Positions 1 through 9,324 of a stretch of DNA of 64,000 nucleotides are shown here, in pieces; the first letter of the stretch is position 1, and every line of letters starts with the position of its first letter. The stretch covers positions 34,401-98,400 of the forward strand of contig JAJXWP010000012.1 in the NCBI GenBank assembly GCA_021781575.1, given 5' to 3'. The notes under the pieces are model-generated. The model had not been told where the DNA came from. It searched no databases and saw nothing but the letters and a program-made list of their open reading frames with translations. The DNA comes from Pseudomonadota bacterium (GTDB lineage: Bacteria; Pseudomonadota; Alphaproteobacteria; Rhodospirillales; Magnetospirillaceae). The translations under genes were made by a program, and so were the position numbers.

Positions 1-1
1 T

Positions 2-520
2 TCTGCGCTGGCCGTCAGCCGCAACGACCCCGGCTTCATTCATAACGGTGCGCTGGCCGGCCTGGTCGCCGTTTGCGCCGGTTCCGACGTCATGCATCCG
101 GTGGGTGCATTGGCGACCGGGGCGATCGCCGGCGCCCTGTTCGTCTGGGCATTCAATCAGTGCCAGAACAAATGGAAGATTGACGACGTGTTGGGCGTCT
201 GGCCGTTGCACGGTTTCTGCGGAGCAATGGGCGGCATCGCTTGCGGCGTGTTCGGCCAAGAGGCGTTGGGCGGCATGGGCGGAGTGTCGCTGATGGCGCA
301 GATTTTCGGCACCGTTCTCGGCGTGGCGGCGGCCACCGCCACCGGATTCCTGGTGTATGGGACGCTGAAGATGGTGATGGGCTTGCGCCTCGATCCGGAA
401 CAGGAGTTCCGCGGAGCCGATCTCTCCATTCACCAGATTGGCGCCTACCCCGAGGAAGAGGTGCCCGCCTATGCCGACGATGTGGCCGCCCAGAACAACC
501 TGGCGCGAGTCGACGCGTAA
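2..520 (+). CDS. amtB: Ammonium transporter, C-terminal part (gene enters from the left edge)
   Basis: Only the last 172 residues are present; the frame is open from base 2. They carry the typical final membrane segments of the Amt/MEP/Rh family, including a GALAGLVAVCAG-like stretch, the HPVGA motif, and DVLGVWPLHGFCG, which holds the second pore histidine. The roughly 40-residue polar tail is the cytosolic C-terminus that in this family contacts GlnK/PII. Amt proteins are inner-membrane trimers that conduct ammonium. A stem-loop follows 20 bases after the stop. The upstream partner, commonly glnK in Proteobacteria, lies outside the window. The family call is firm; the exact paralogue cannot be fixed from a fragment. 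Confidence 0.93.
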   Translation, partial: SALAVSRNDPGFIHNGALAGLVAVCAGSDVMHPVGALATGAIAGALFVWAFNQCQNKWKIDDVLGVWPLHGFCGAMGGIACGVFGQEALGGMGGVSLMAQIFGTVLGVAAATATGFLVYGTLKMVMGLRLDPEQEFRGADLSIHQIGAYPEEEVPAYADDVAAQNNLARVDA

Positions 521-540
521 AGCGCAAGTTCCGGCCGAAC

Positions 541-568
541 GAGGCGCCGATCCACCGATTGGCGCCTC
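541..568 (+). terminator. Stem-loop terminator after the ammonium transporter gene
   Basis: An 11-bp stem (541-551 with 558-568, one G-T pair) closes on a 6-base loop and begins 20 bases after the stop codon. Only a short TT follows, so it is a strong hairpin without a classic U-tract. It separates the transporter gene from the next coding region. Confidence 0.6.
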
Positions 569-645
569 TTGCCCAAAAGCAAGGACGGATCGCAGCCCTT
601 GCGGCATGGTATGGCGAAATCAAGCCCCAGCGGAGACGCTGCACC

Positions 646-942
646 ATGCGCGAACAAGCCATCGAAGCCTTGAAGGACGTCCTCGACCCGGAAATCGGCG
701 TCAATATTGTCGATCTCGGCCTGGTCGAACGCCTGGATGCCGATGAAAAAGGCATCATGATCGACCTCATCATGACGTCGCCTGCCTGCCCACAAGGCGA
801 CTACCTGGCCGAGCAATGCACCCAGGTATTGGCGCACAGCTTCGGCGCCGATATTCCGGTCAGCGTCCATGTCCTGACCTTCCCGCTGTGGGACCCCGAG
901 CGGATGAGCGAGGACGCCCGCCGCCGACTGGGCTGGATGTGA
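646..942 (+). CDS. MIP18/DUF59-family metal-sulfur cluster assembly factor
   Basis: A 98-residue single-domain protein with the family signature DPEIGVNIVDLGLV near residues 15-28 and the TSPACPQGDYL segment carrying the conserved cysteine. This family (PaaD/SufT/MIP18) helps insert or mature Fe-S clusters in client proteins in the cytosol. The stop overlaps the start of the next gene (ATGTGATG), so the two are translationally coupled. A second, more SufT-like member sits in the SUF operon of this window, so this copy is probably dedicated to another client. The client is not visible here. The long ORF upstream of this ATG reads through the terminator hairpin and is not used. Confidence 0.85.
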   Translation: MREQAIEALKDVLDPEIGVNIVDLGLVERLDADEKGIMIDLIMTSPACPQGDYLAEQCTQVLAHSFGADIPVSVHVLTFPLWDPERMSEDARRRLGWM

Positions 943-2036
943 TGGGCGCCGGCGCCCGCCGCGCCCCGGTGTTCGCCTTGGCGGCGATCGGGCTGCTGGG
1001 CGGACTGGCGGCCGGATTGACGCGTCTGGGCTGGGATCTTCCCGCATCCTCGTTGGTGCCGGTGCACGGCCCGCTGATGGTCTGCGGCTTCTTCGGCACC
1101 GTCATCGGGCTGGAGCGCGCCGTCGCCATCAGCCGCCCGTGGGCCTTCGGGGCACCGCTGCTGACCGGTCTCGGTGCCGTGGCTCTGCTCGCCGGCCAGC
1201 CGTTTGCGGCGGCCCTGGCCATGCTGGGCGGCGCGATGATCTTCCTTGCGGTCGCGATAGTGGTGGTGCACCGGCATGCGGCTCTTTATACCGTAACCCT
1301 CGGGCTCGGAGCCGTCGCCTGGGTCGCCGGCATTGCCATTTGGCTGGACAGCGGCGAAGTAGCCCCGGCCGTCGCCGCCTGGGCCTGCTACCTGGTGCTG
1401 ACCATCGCCGGAGAGCGACTGGAATTGTCGCGCTTCCTGCCGCCCAGCCGGTGGAAGACCCCGGGGGCCGTCCTTGCCTTCTCGGCAACGCTGATCGGCG
1501 CCGGCCTGCTGTCGGGCGGCAGCCGGTTCGCCGCCGCCCTCTTCGGCTTCGGATTGCTCGCCTTGGCCGGCTGGATGTTCCGCCATGACGTGGCGCGCCG
1601 CGCCATCCGACAGACCGGCCTCAGCCGGTATATGGCGGCCTGCCTGCTGTCCGGCTACGCCTGGCTGACCGTCGCCGGACTGGTCTGCCTGCTGCTCGGC
1701 CTGCCGGCCGGAGGACCGGTCTACGACGCCGCCCTGCACAGCATGTTTGTCGGCTTCGTCTTCGCCATGGTGTTCGGCCACGCGCCGGTCATCTTGCCTT
1801 CGGTGTTGCGGGTGAAACTCCCCTTCCACCGCGCGTTCTATCTGCCCCTCCTCCTGCTGCACGGCTCATTGGCGCTGCGGGTCACCGGGGACTTGAGCGG
1901 CCTCGACCAGTTGCGCCTTTGGGGCGGACTGCTGAACGCCGTGGTGATCGTCGGTTTCCTGCTGATGACGGCGGTGACGGTTGCGATCGGCCGGGCAAGT
2001 GCGACGGCGGGCGCTCCGGCCAGCCATGCGAGATAG
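942..2036 (+). CDS. NnrS-like polytopic membrane protein
   Basis: A 364-residue protein of almost uninterrupted hydrophobic segments, about 10 to 12 membrane spans. Two histidine-bearing helices stand out: VHGPLMVCGFFGTVIGLERA near the N-terminus and ALHSMFVGFVFAMVFGHAP in the C-terminal half. They resemble the conserved His/Gly positions of NnrS, a heme- and copper-containing membrane protein linked to nitric oxide stress in denitrifiers. The start overlaps the stop of the Fe-S factor gene, indicating one operon. No denitrification genes are nearby, so the NO link rests only on family resemblance. It could instead be an uncharacterised relative of the heme-copper superfamily. Confidence 0.6.
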   Translation: MGAGARRAPVFALAAIGLLGGLAAGLTRLGWDLPASSLVPVHGPLMVCGFFGTVIGLERAVAISRPWAFGAPLLTGLGAVALLAGQPFAAALAMLGGAMIFLAVAIVVVHRHAALYTVTLGLGAVAWVAGIAIWLDSGEVAPAVAAWACYLVLTIAGERLELSRFLPPSRWKTPGAVLAFSATLIGAGLLSGGSRFAAALFGFGLLALAGWMFRHDVARRAIRQTGLSRYMAACLLSGYAWLTVAGLVCLLLGLPAGGPVYDAALHSMFVGFVFAMVFGHAPVILPSVLRVKLPFHRAFYLPLLLLHGSLALRVTGDLSGLDQLRLWGGLLNAVVIVGFLLMTAVTVAIGRASATAGAPASHAR

Positions 2037-2281
2037 ACTCTTGTCGCCTTATTTTCGCCTTTTGAGGACGCCATCTTGCAAGCGGATCGACGCTGCATTG
2101 GTGGCCGTGCATGAGGTCAGCTCACAAGTTCGCCCGTTCGCCCATTTCTCAGCCCGGCCGGGACTCCGCCTGCGCAGACCGCGAGACCTGGGCCATATGG
2201 CGCAGCATCCTCGAGGCTCAATCCTGGCGAAGCACGCCACATGGCCCGCGCCCCCCGGAAAGTGGAGCCCTGACCGAGGCG

Positions 2282-3097
2282 ATGATCGGCGCATTCGCCG
2301 TAACCATGCGCGCCCTCGGCCTTGAGAGCCGAGGACGCCGCAACGCCCTCGAAGTGCGACGGGTCGAGCTGGAATTGGCCTGCCCGGGCTTGCCGGCCGA
2401 ATTCGATGGCTTCCGCATTCTCCACATCAGCGATCCACATTTTGATTTGTGCGATGGCATCGCAGAGGCCATCGGCCAAGCGGCAGCAGACAGCCCGGCT
2501 GACATCTGCGTGTTGACCGGCGATTACCGGGCAGCCTGCCATGGGCCCCATCACGAGGCAATCGCCGCGCTCGGCAGGCTGGTGCCCCGCATTTCGGCGC
2601 CAGCGGGGGTCTGGGCCGTCCTCGGCAATCATGACAGCATCAGCATGGTCCAGCCGATGGAACGCCTGGGCATAGGCCTGCTGATCAACGAAGCGGCGTA
2701 TCTGTACCGCGGCGCGGCCCGCCTTCGGCTGGTCGGGCTCGACGATGTGCACCGCTTCCACACCCATTTGGCCGATGACGCATTGGCCGAGCACGCTCCG
2801 GCAGAGAGCGACGGCTTCGGCATCGCCCTCGTCCACTCTCCGGACATGGCCGTCGCCGCCTCTGGCCTGGGGTATGGCCTGTACTTGTGCGGACACACCC
2901 ACGGTGGCCAGATATGCCTGCCGGGCGGCCGACCGATCGTCACCCATTGCGACAGCCCCCGCCGCTTGGCCCGCGGCCTTTGGCGCGTGGGCGGAATGCA
3001 AGGGTACACCAGTAGCGGCGCAGGCGCATCGGGTGTGCCGCTTCGGTATTTCAGCCGCAGCGAAATCACCCTGCTGACGCTGAGGATTCCAAAATGA
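2282..3097 (+). CDS. Calcineurin-like metallophosphoesterase (YkuE/YaeI type)
   Basis: Contains the full set of binuclear-metal motifs in order: ISDPHFD, LTGDY, LGNHDS, a histidine in ALVHSPD, and CGHTHGGQ. From ATG 2282 it is 271 residues. The frame is open further upstream to ATG 2111, and homologues often carry extra N-terminal residues before the GRRNAL segment, so an earlier start is possible; neither start has a well-spaced Shine-Dalgarno site. YkuE-like enzymes hydrolyse phosphoesters, and in E. coli YaeI acts on UDP-diacylglucosamine. The substrate here is unknown. No clear signal peptide is present in the short form. Confidence 0.82.
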   Translation: MIGAFAVTMRALGLESRGRRNALEVRRVELELACPGLPAEFDGFRILHISDPHFDLCDGIAEAIGQAAADSPADICVLTGDYRAACHGPHHEAIAALGRLVPRISAPAGVWAVLGNHDSISMVQPMERLGIGLLINEAAYLYRGAARLRLVGLDDVHRFHTHLADDALAEHAPAESDGFGIALVHSPDMAVAASGLGYGLYLCGHTHGGQICLPGGRPIVTHCDSPRRLARGLWRVGGMQGYTSSGAGASGVPLRYFSRSEITLLTLRIPK

Positions 3098-3170
3098 TTG
3101 AATTGTGGCGTGTGGACCGCGAGGCCGCTTTGAGGTAACTACCTCGACAATAACCGTTCGAGGAATGTCC

Positions 3171-3653
3171 ATGACCCTTTGCCCATGCGGCAGCAATCGC
3201 AGCCTCGAAGAATGCTGCGGCCCCCTTCTGGCCGGCGCGCCGGCCTCGACCCCCGAGGCCCTCATGCGCTCGCGCTACAGCGCCTACGCCCTATGCAATA
3301 TCGATCATCTGGAGCGCAGTCTGGCTCCGGAATCACGCTCAGACCATGACCGGAAGGCGGCCGAAGAATGGTCACGCTCGGCCGAATGGCTGGGACTGTC
3401 GATCCTTTCGAGCGAGGGCGGGAAGGCCGGTGACGAAACTGGAATGGTCGAGTTCCTCGCCCGGTTCCGGCACGGCGGCCTAGAACAAAGCCATCATGAA
3501 ACAAGCCGCTTCCGCCGGCATGAAGGCGGATGGGTGTATGTGGACGGCAAGGTTCACAACAAGCCGACGGTGCGCAGCTCGCCGAAGGTCGGCAGGAATG
3601 ATCCCTGTCCTTGCGGCAGCGGGCGGAAATATAAGCAGTGCTGCGGCCGCTGA
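3171..3653 (+). CDS. YchJ family protein with N- and C-terminal SEC-C motifs
   Basis: 160 residues. The N-terminus [15 protein letters not shown] and the C-terminus [20 protein letters not shown] are both Cys-rich zinc-binding SEC-C type motifs, flanking an NTF2-like YchJ middle domain with the family phrase [16 protein letters not shown] 3171 is preferred over ATG 3165 because the GAGG at 3160-3163 is 7 bases from the former. SEC-C motifs bind zinc and in SecA mediate protein and ribosome contacts; the role of YchJ proteins is not established. It stands as a single gene between unrelated neighbours. Confidence 0.88.
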   Translation: MTLCPCGSNRSLEECCGPLLAGAPASTPEALMRSRYSAYALCNIDHLERSLAPESRSDHDRKAAEEWSRSAEWLGLSILSSEGGKAGDETGMVEFLARFRHGGLEQSHHETSRFRRHEGGWVYVDGKVHNKPTVRSSPKVGRNDPCPCGSGRKYKQCCGR

Positions 3654-3760
3654 CCGAAGTCCGACCCAGGCCGTAAACGGAATATTGAGAAAACATCATT
3701 AACCATTGGATGATCGTTCAGCCATTCCCACATGGATTCCATTGCCCGATTGGATATCGC

Positions 3761-4672
3761 ATGACCCCTAAAGGCGACGGCCCCTTTCCCACCGCACGTG
3801 ACGACGCCGAGTTGGCGGAGCGAGTGGAGCTTTATCCGCAAACCCAGTCCCCGGCCTACCGGCTGGCTTTCAAGGATATCGATTTCCTGCTGCGCGAGGA
3901 TCTCCGCCCGGTTCGGCTGCAGCTGGAGTTGCTCAAGCCGGAGGTGTTGCTGAAGGAACAGGGAATCCGTTCCACCGTCGCGGTGTTCGGCAGCGCCCGC
4001 ATCACCGATCGCCAATGCGCCGAACAGCAGCTGGCCGATGCCGAGGCGGCGGCACGAGCCAATCCCGGAGATGCGCGGCTGGCACGTGACGTCGGTATCG
4101 CCCGGCGGATGCTGGCCAACACCAGATACTACGAGGAAGCCCGGCGGCTGGCCCAGATCGTCTCCTCGACCTGCGCCGACCGCGACCAATGCGACTTCGT
4201 GGTGCTGACCGGCGGGGGGCCAGGCATCATGGAAGCGGCCAACCGCGGCGCCGATGATGTCGGCGCCAAATCGGTCGGCCTGAATATCGTCCTTCCGATG
4301 GAACAGGCGCCCAATCCCTATGTCACGCCCGAGCTGTCGCTCCGCTTCCACTACTTCGCCCTGCGCAAGATGCATTTCCTCAACCGCGCCAAAGCACTGG
4401 TCATCTTCCCCGGCGGGTACGGAACGCTGGATGAAATGTTTGAAGCAGCGACGCTGGTACAGACCGGAAAGATCGAGCGCATCCCCTTCCTGCTGTTCGG
4501 CAAGGAATACTGGGAACGGGTGATCAACTTCGACACCATGGTCAGCGAAGGCATGATTACCGCTGCCGACAAGGATATTTTCCAGTTCGTCGAGACCGCC
4601 GAAGAGGCTTGGCACCACATCGCCGCATTCTGGGGCATCACCAACCACACGCAAAATTCCGCGGTGGAATAG
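3761..4672 (+). CDS. LOG-family (TIGR00730-like) nucleotide phosphoribohydrolase or nucleosidase
   Basis: 303 residues with the two diagnostic loops of the LOG fold: GGGPGIMEAANRGA and PGGYGTLDEMFE. Members once annotated as lysine decarboxylase are now known to cleave nucleoside monophosphates, releasing ribose 5-phosphate (cytokinin-activating LOG, or PpnN). The N-terminal 80 residues extend beyond the short LOG type, as in the longer bacterial PpnN-like forms. ATG 3761 is chosen; ATG 3710 would add 17 residues but has no Shine-Dalgarno site. Substrate preference (AMP, GMP or other) cannot be read from sequence. Confidence 0.83.
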   Translation: MTPKGDGPFPTARDDAELAERVELYPQTQSPAYRLAFKDIDFLLREDLRPVRLQLELLKPEVLLKEQGIRSTVAVFGSARITDRQCAEQQLADAEAAARANPGDARLARDVGIARRMLANTRYYEEARRLAQIVSSTCADRDQCDFVVLTGGGPGIMEAANRGADDVGAKSVGLNIVLPMEQAPNPYVTPELSLRFHYFALRKMHFLNRAKALVIFPGGYGTLDEMFEAATLVQTGKIERIPFLLFGKEYWERVINFDTMVSEGMITAADKDIFQFVETAEEAWHHIAAFWGITNHTQNSAVE

Positions 4673-4867
4673 GCAGGAAACCAATGCGGACTTGCCGCGA
4701 AAGCCGCGGGATGTTGGAATGGCTCCAGTGATCCGCCCCGGATACTGAGCCCCAGGCGCCGCAATCAGGCAGCCCACCACCGAATTGAATTCGTGGTGAG
4801 CATCTGACGGAAGGTGCGGGCGCCGTCCGTCAGACGCTCACCGCAGTTTTTTTCGATGAGGCCGCCC

Positions 4868-5245
4868 GTGAAATTTCTCGATTCGCCGATCGCTTTCGTG
4901 TCCGCCCTCTGCGTCGCCATCTTCGTCTTTGGCCTGGGGCTGACCTCGCCGATCTGGTTCCTGGTGGACGGCAAAGGGCCCCTGCAGGCGGTCCACGAAG
5001 GGACACCGATCGTCGTCATCACGATCATCGGCCTGATCATTACCGGTCTCATCGGCACCGCTGCCCATCGGCTACGGCGACCGATGGAATTCGAAGAGAT
5101 ACAAACCGCCGCGGCGGTGCCGGCAGACGATCACAGGAAGCATGTCATCGTGCATATCCTGGTGAGCCTTATGTTCATCGTCCCGTTCCTCACCATCGTG
5201 GTCGGCTACCTGCTGAAACGCGTCATCGATTTCTCGGCCGGTTAA
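4868..5245 (+). CDS. Small three-span membrane protein, function unknown
   Basis: 125 residues with three strongly hydrophobic segments (about residues 9-28, 43-62 and 95-121) joined by short polar loops. A GTG start at 4868 is chosen because TGAGG ends 6 bases upstream and gives a normal N-terminus (MKFLDSPIAF); ATG 4856 would add four residues. I do not recognise the family. Its 3' end overlaps the convergent ChaC gene by 4 bases. Confidence 0.65.
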   Translation: MKFLDSPIAFVSALCVAIFVFGLGLTSPIWFLVDGKGPLQAVHEGTPIVVITIIGLIITGLIGTAAHRLRRPMEFEEIQTAAAVPADDHRKHVIVHILVSLMFIVPFLTIVVGYLLKRVIDFSAG

Positions 5246-5790
5246 ATTCCGCTGCCCTGCTCGATCTCACCGGTGAGCATTTCGACCCGGCGCAGTAATT
5301 CGTGCAACGCGGGCTCGACGAATCCCCGGTTTTCCAACTCGCGGATGGTATTGATCAGATAATCCCGATTGAGCCCGGCCTTGCCCTCCGCCTCCAAAAT
5401 GATCCGCGCGGCGGTGTCGGTTGGCAGATCGCCGGCATAATGGCTGTGGGCCATGTCGGCAACGAAGGTATAGGCCGTCACCGCTTGGCCGCCGATGTCG
5501 ACCGGCAAATGCTGCGGAATGTAGGCATAGGCGGCCAGTTCACGTTCATTCAGGTAGTCGACCACCTCGTCGCGCTTGGCGGCGGCCACCCGGAACGCTG
5601 AGCCCCGGCACAGGCCGCCGGGGGTCAGGCCGAGGACCAATCCGGGGCGCGCTGGCGTGCCGCGCCAGTACCGGCTGTAGACGCAGAACGACCGGTGGTA
5701 GCCCCGCAGCACCGCCGGGGCCGTGTCTATAAACGCGAACCCCGGCCGCCACATCAAAGAGCCGTAGCCGAAAACCCACAGGTCCTCCAT
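5242..5790 (-). CDS. chaC: Gamma-glutamylcyclotransferase, ChaC family
   Basis: 182 residues beginning MEDLWVFGYGSLMWRPGF, the hallmark YGSL nucleotide-like loop of gamma-glutamylcyclotransferases, followed by the RGYHRSFCVYS segment. The conserved acidic residue lies in the YLNERE stretch. ChaC enzymes cleave glutathione to 5-oxoproline and Cys-Gly in the cytosol. The start overlaps the enoyl-CoA hydratase stop (TGATG), so both are one transcript. An in-frame ATG at 5805 would extend it by five residues. Confidence 0.9.
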   Translation of the reverse strand: MEDLWVFGYGSLMWRPGFAFIDTAPAVLRGYHRSFCVYSRYWRGTPARPGLVLGLTPGGLCRGSAFRVAAAKRDEVVDYLNERELAAYAYIPQHLPVDIGGQAVTAYTFVADMAHSHYAGDLPTDTAARIILEAEGKAGLNRDYLINTIRELENRGFVEPALHELLRRVEMLTGEIEQGSGI

Positions 5791-6578
5791 CAGCAGCCGC
5801 GCCACACTGGCGGCCGCTTGCCGATGAAGGCATCGATGCCCTCGGCCGCATCGGCGGTCAGCATATTGGTGGTCATCACCTCGCTGGCATAGGCATAGGC
5901 GTCGTCCAACCCCATTTCAGCCTGCCGATAGAACGCTTCCTTGCCGATCGCCAGGGTGCGAGGCGATTTCGCGGCGAGAAGCGCGGCCAACTCGTCCACC
6001 GCAGCGTCCAGCCGGTCGGGCGGCACGGCCCGGTTGACCAAGCCGATCCGCACCGCTTCGGCGGCGTCGATGGGGCGGCCGGTGAGCAGCATCTCCATCG
6101 CCGCCTTGCGCCCGACGTTACGGCTGAGCGCCACCATCGGGGTGGAGCAGAACAGGCCGATATTGACCCCCGGAGTGGCAAAATGCGCGGTCTCGGCGGC
6201 AATCGCCAGGTCACAGGACGCCACCAGTTGACAGCCGGCCGCCGTCGCCATCGCGTGAACCTTGGCGATCACCGGTTTGGGCAGGCGGACAATCGCCTTC
6301 ATCAGCTGCGAACATCGCGCGAAGACCTCGGCATAGGCTTCGCGCCGGGTATCGGCGCGCATTTCCTTGAGGTCGTGCCCGGCCGAAAAGACCGGGCCGT
6401 TGGCCGCCAGGACGACCACCTTGACCGCCGGGTCGCGACGCACCGCATCCAGCGCCTCGATCAAGGCGCCCATCAAACCCATGGACAGAGCATTGCGGGC
6501 CTCCGGCCGATTTAGGGCCAGGGTGGCGACGCCCTCGGCGTCCGACCGCAAAAGAACGGGAGGGGATTGTTCCGTCAT
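5790..6578 (-). CDS. Enoyl-CoA hydratase/isomerase family protein
   Basis: 262 residues of the crotonase fold. Visible family features are LNRPEARNALS, the oxyanion-hole region VFSAGHDLKEM, and AMATAAGCQLVASCDLAIA, with the second oxyanion glycine near TPGVNIG. The catalytic glutamates of true enoyl-CoA hydratases are not obvious: the AxxAG region reads ATAAGCQ and the second position is shifted. Substrate and reaction are therefore open; it may be an ECHDC3-like or isomerase member. The start has GGAG 7 bases upstream. It is divergent from the following c-di-GMP gene. Confidence 0.85.
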   Translation of the reverse strand: MTEQSPPVLLRSDAEGVATLALNRPEARNALSMGLMGALIEALDAVRRDPAVKVVVLAANGPVFSAGHDLKEMRADTRREAYAEVFARCSQLMKAIVRLPKPVIAKVHAMATAAGCQLVASCDLAIAAETAHFATPGVNIGLFCSTPMVALSRNVGRKAAMEMLLTGRPIDAAEAVRIGLVNRAVPPDRLDAAVDELAALLAAKSPRTLAIGKEAFYRQAEMGLDDAYAYASEVMTTNMLTADAAEGIDAFIGKRPPVWRGC

Positions 6579-6761
6579 GGCGTACTCCAATGGAATTTTG
6601 ATTCCGGTTAGTACTGCACCGCCAAGCCGGGCCGTCAACCATGCTTGCGGGCGCGAACAGACAGCCGACAAACAGACAGCCGATTATTGTTCCCGCCAGA
6701 AGGAGTGGCTAATCTGGCAGGCGTACCGGATGAAGCACCGGTCTCAGAGGAAACGCAGGCA

Positions 6762-9317
6762 ATGGAAAGCAAGCCGCTTCAGGCGCAGCCGGTTGAAGAC
6801 CTACTTTGTTTTGACGCGCCGATGCGCCCGGTCGGCGAGATCGCCAGCGGCACCTTGCTGTCCTGCTCGCCTGACACGCCGGTGAGCGCAGCTGCCGGCA
6901 GGATGCGCGCGGCGCGATGCAGTTCCATCGTGATCGTAGAAGGAGGCCGCCCGGTAGGAATTTGGACCGAGCATGACGCCCTGGCCCTCGACTTCGACGA
7001 CCCGAAGGTTTTCGACCTGCCGATTTCGCGCCTGATGACGCCAGCCATAAAGTCGATCGGCAGCGACGCGTCGGTCGGTGAAGCCGGCTTGCGCTTCAAG
7101 CGCGAGAAGATCCGGCACCTGCTGGTGGTCGACCGCCGGGGCGGGCCGGTCGGTATGCTGTCGCAAACCGATGTAGTGCTGAATCATGGGGTCGAACATT
7201 ACCTGACGTTCCGCGACGTGCGCTCGGTGATGTCGCCAGCTCCACCGATCTTGCCGGCGGACATGCCGCTGGCCGAGGCCGCGGCGAGAATCCGCCAGGC
7301 TTCGGTCGAGGCGGCGGTGGTGACCTCGCCGACCTGGCCAGAAATGGGCATCGTCACCGAGCGCGACATCGTCAGGATGGTCGCCGGGCGATGCAGCGGT
7401 ACCGTGGGCGATGCGGCGACCCGGCCGGCCGTCTGGGTGCAGCCCAACGCCTCTTTGCTGGTTGCCAGAAACCTGTTCGCCCAGCATGGGTTCCGCCATC
7501 TGCTGGTACGCGACCACAGCGGCAAGATCGTCGGCATCCTGTCGTTTTCCGACATCCTCCAAACCCTGCAACACGAATACCTGGCGCAGGTCAATTCGGC
7601 TCTGCGGGAGCGCGACGCCGCGCTGCTTCGATCCCGCAAAGACCTTCACCTGGCGCGCCAGGTAATCGAGGCCTCCCTCGACGCTGTGATGATCGTCGAT
7701 CAGGATGGCCTCATCGAATACGTCAACCCCGCTTTCACCACGCTGACCGGCTATCAGGCCCGTGACGTCCTTGGAAGGCGCCCGCGGCTGCTGCAGTCAG
7801 GCCGCCACGACCGCGAATTCTACGACACCCTGCGAACGAGATTGAGCGAAGACGGACATTGGCAGGGCGAGATCTGGAACCGCCGCAAGAACGGCGAGAC
7901 CTTCATCGAATGGCTGACGATCAACGCCATTCGCGAGGACAACGGCCGCATCCTGAAATATGCGGCCATCTTCCGCGATATCACCGAAGAAAAGCAGGAT
8001 GAAGAGCGGGTGCGCGCCCTGGCCTACACCGACCCGTTGACCGCCTTGCCCAATCGCCGGCTGCTGACCGACCGTCTGGGACTGGCCATCGCCAACGCCC
8101 ATCGCCACCGCAGCATGGTCGCGGTGATGTTTCTCGACCTCGATCTGTTCAAGCGAATCAACGACAGCCTCGGCCACGATACCGGCGATGCGGTCCTGAT
8201 CGAAATCACAAAGCGGCTGCTGGCCTGCGTCCGCGAGGGCGACACGGTGGCTCGCATCGGCGGCGACGAATTCGTGGTCCTGCTTCCCGAAGTTGAAGAT
8301 CCGGCCGATCTCGCCCTGCTGGCCGACCGCCTCACCAGCGCGGTGAAGGCGCCGCTGGGATTAGCCGGGCGCGACGCCTCCGTGACCGCCAGTATCGGCA
8401 TCGCTGTCTATCCGGAAGATGGCGATACGGCTGAGGTCCTGCTGAAGCGCGCCGATCAGGCGATGTATCAAACCAAGGAAGGCGGGCGCGACGGCTACCA
8501 TCTCTTCTCGACGGTGATGAATGCGCGCTCGGCCCGGCGAATCAGCGTGGATCACGGGTTGCGCAGTGCCCTGACCAAGGACCAGATGAGCGCCGCCTAC
8601 CGGCTCAAGGTGGACCTGCTCACCGGAACGACTTGCGGCGCCGAGGCGGCGCTACGCTGGCATCACCCCGAACTCGGCATGGTGTCACCCGACGAGTTCA
8701 CCCCGCCGGCCGAACGCCTCGGCCTCATGCCGTCGCTCGACAATCGGCTGATCGAGACCGTCTGCCGTCAAGCCGGAAGCTGGCTGGAGCGCGGCCTGCC
8801 GCGCCTGCGCGTCTCCGTCAGGCTGTCGCTGCGGCACATCCTAGACGGCGATCCCGCGTCAACGGTGGAGCATGTGCTCGCCACCGGCAGATTCCCTCCC
8901 GATCTTCTGGAAGTCGAGTTACCCGAGATGGCGTTGATCGACCACCCGGCAGAGGTCGGAGACTGCCTCGATCGTCTGCACACGCTCGGAACACGCATCG
9001 CGATAAGCGATTTCGGCAGCCGCCAGACAAGCCTGTCGGCACTCAGCCGGATGCCGATCGATGTGGTGAAGGTTGGGCGATCGTTCCTCGAAGACCTGGG
9101 ACGCGCCTCGGAGGACCGCGACATCGTCGGAGCCATCATCCTTCTGGCCCACGCCCTCGGCATGAAGGTCGAGGCCTGCGGCGTTGAAACGCCACACCAG
9201 GTGGAAATGCTGCGCGCCGCCGGCTGCGACCTCATCCACGGCTACCTGACCGATCACGCAGTGTCGTCCGAAGAATTGACAGCCCTGTTCAACCGCCAGC
9301 TCATGCCTACGGGCTGA
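6762..9317 (+). CDS. CBS(x4)-PAS-GGDEF-EAL signalling protein with degenerate EAL domain
   Basis: 851 residues. Four CBS repeats form two Bateman modules (about 21-85, 88-152, 155-213, 216-267), then a PAS domain (about 301-412), a GGDEF domain (about 420-585) and an EAL-like domain (about 602-843). GGDEF is intact at 500-504, preceded by an REGD inhibitory site five residues upstream, so it should be an active, product-inhibited diguanylate cyclase. The EAL domain has lost its metal-binding residues: the motif reads EAA at 628-630, VNLS reads VRLS, DDFG reads SDFG, KID reads KVG, and AEGVE reads ACGVE. It probably senses c-di-GMP or is structural. CBS pairs usually bind adenyl nucleotides. 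No membrane segment is seen. The start is ATG 6762; an in-frame ATG 6645 exists. Confidence 0.92.
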   Translation: MESKPLQAQPVEDLLCFDAPMRPVGEIASGTLLSCSPDTPVSAAAGRMRAARCSSIVIVEGGRPVGIWTEHDALALDFDDPKVFDLPISRLMTPAIKSIGSDASVGEAGLRFKREKIRHLLVVDRRGGPVGMLSQTDVVLNHGVEHYLTFRDVRSVMSPAPPILPADMPLAEAAARIRQASVEAAVVTSPTWPEMGIVTERDIVRMVAGRCSGTVGDAATRPAVWVQPNASLLVARNLFAQHGFRHLLVRDHSGKIVGILSFSDILQTLQHEYLAQVNSALRERDAALLRSRKDLHLARQVIEASLDAVMIVDQDGLIEYVNPAFTTLTGYQARDVLGRRPRLLQSGRHDREFYDTLRTRLSEDGHWQGEIWNRRKNGETFIEWLTINAIREDNGRILKYAAIFRDITEEKQDEERVRALAYTDPLTALPNRRLLTDRLGLAIANAHRHRSMVAVMFLDLDLFKRINDSLGHDTGDAVLIEITKRLLACVREGDTVARIGGDEFVVLLPEVEDPADLALLADRLTSAVKAPLGLAGRDASVTASIGIAVYPEDGDTAEVLLKRADQAMYQTKEGGRDGYHLFSTVMNARSARRISVDHGLRSALTKDQMSAAYRLKVDLLTGTTCGAEAALRWHHPELGMVSPDEFTPPAERLGLMPSLDNRLIETVCRQAGSWLERGLPRLRVSVRLSLRHILDGDPASTVEHVLATGRFPPDLLEVELPEMALIDHPAEVGDCLDRLHTLGTRIAISDFGSRQTSLSALSRMPIDVVKVGRSFLEDLGRASEDRDIVGAIILLAHALGMKVEACGVETPHQVEMLRAAGCDLIHGYLTDHAVSSEELTALFNRQLMPTG

Positions 9318-9324
9318 ATACCGG

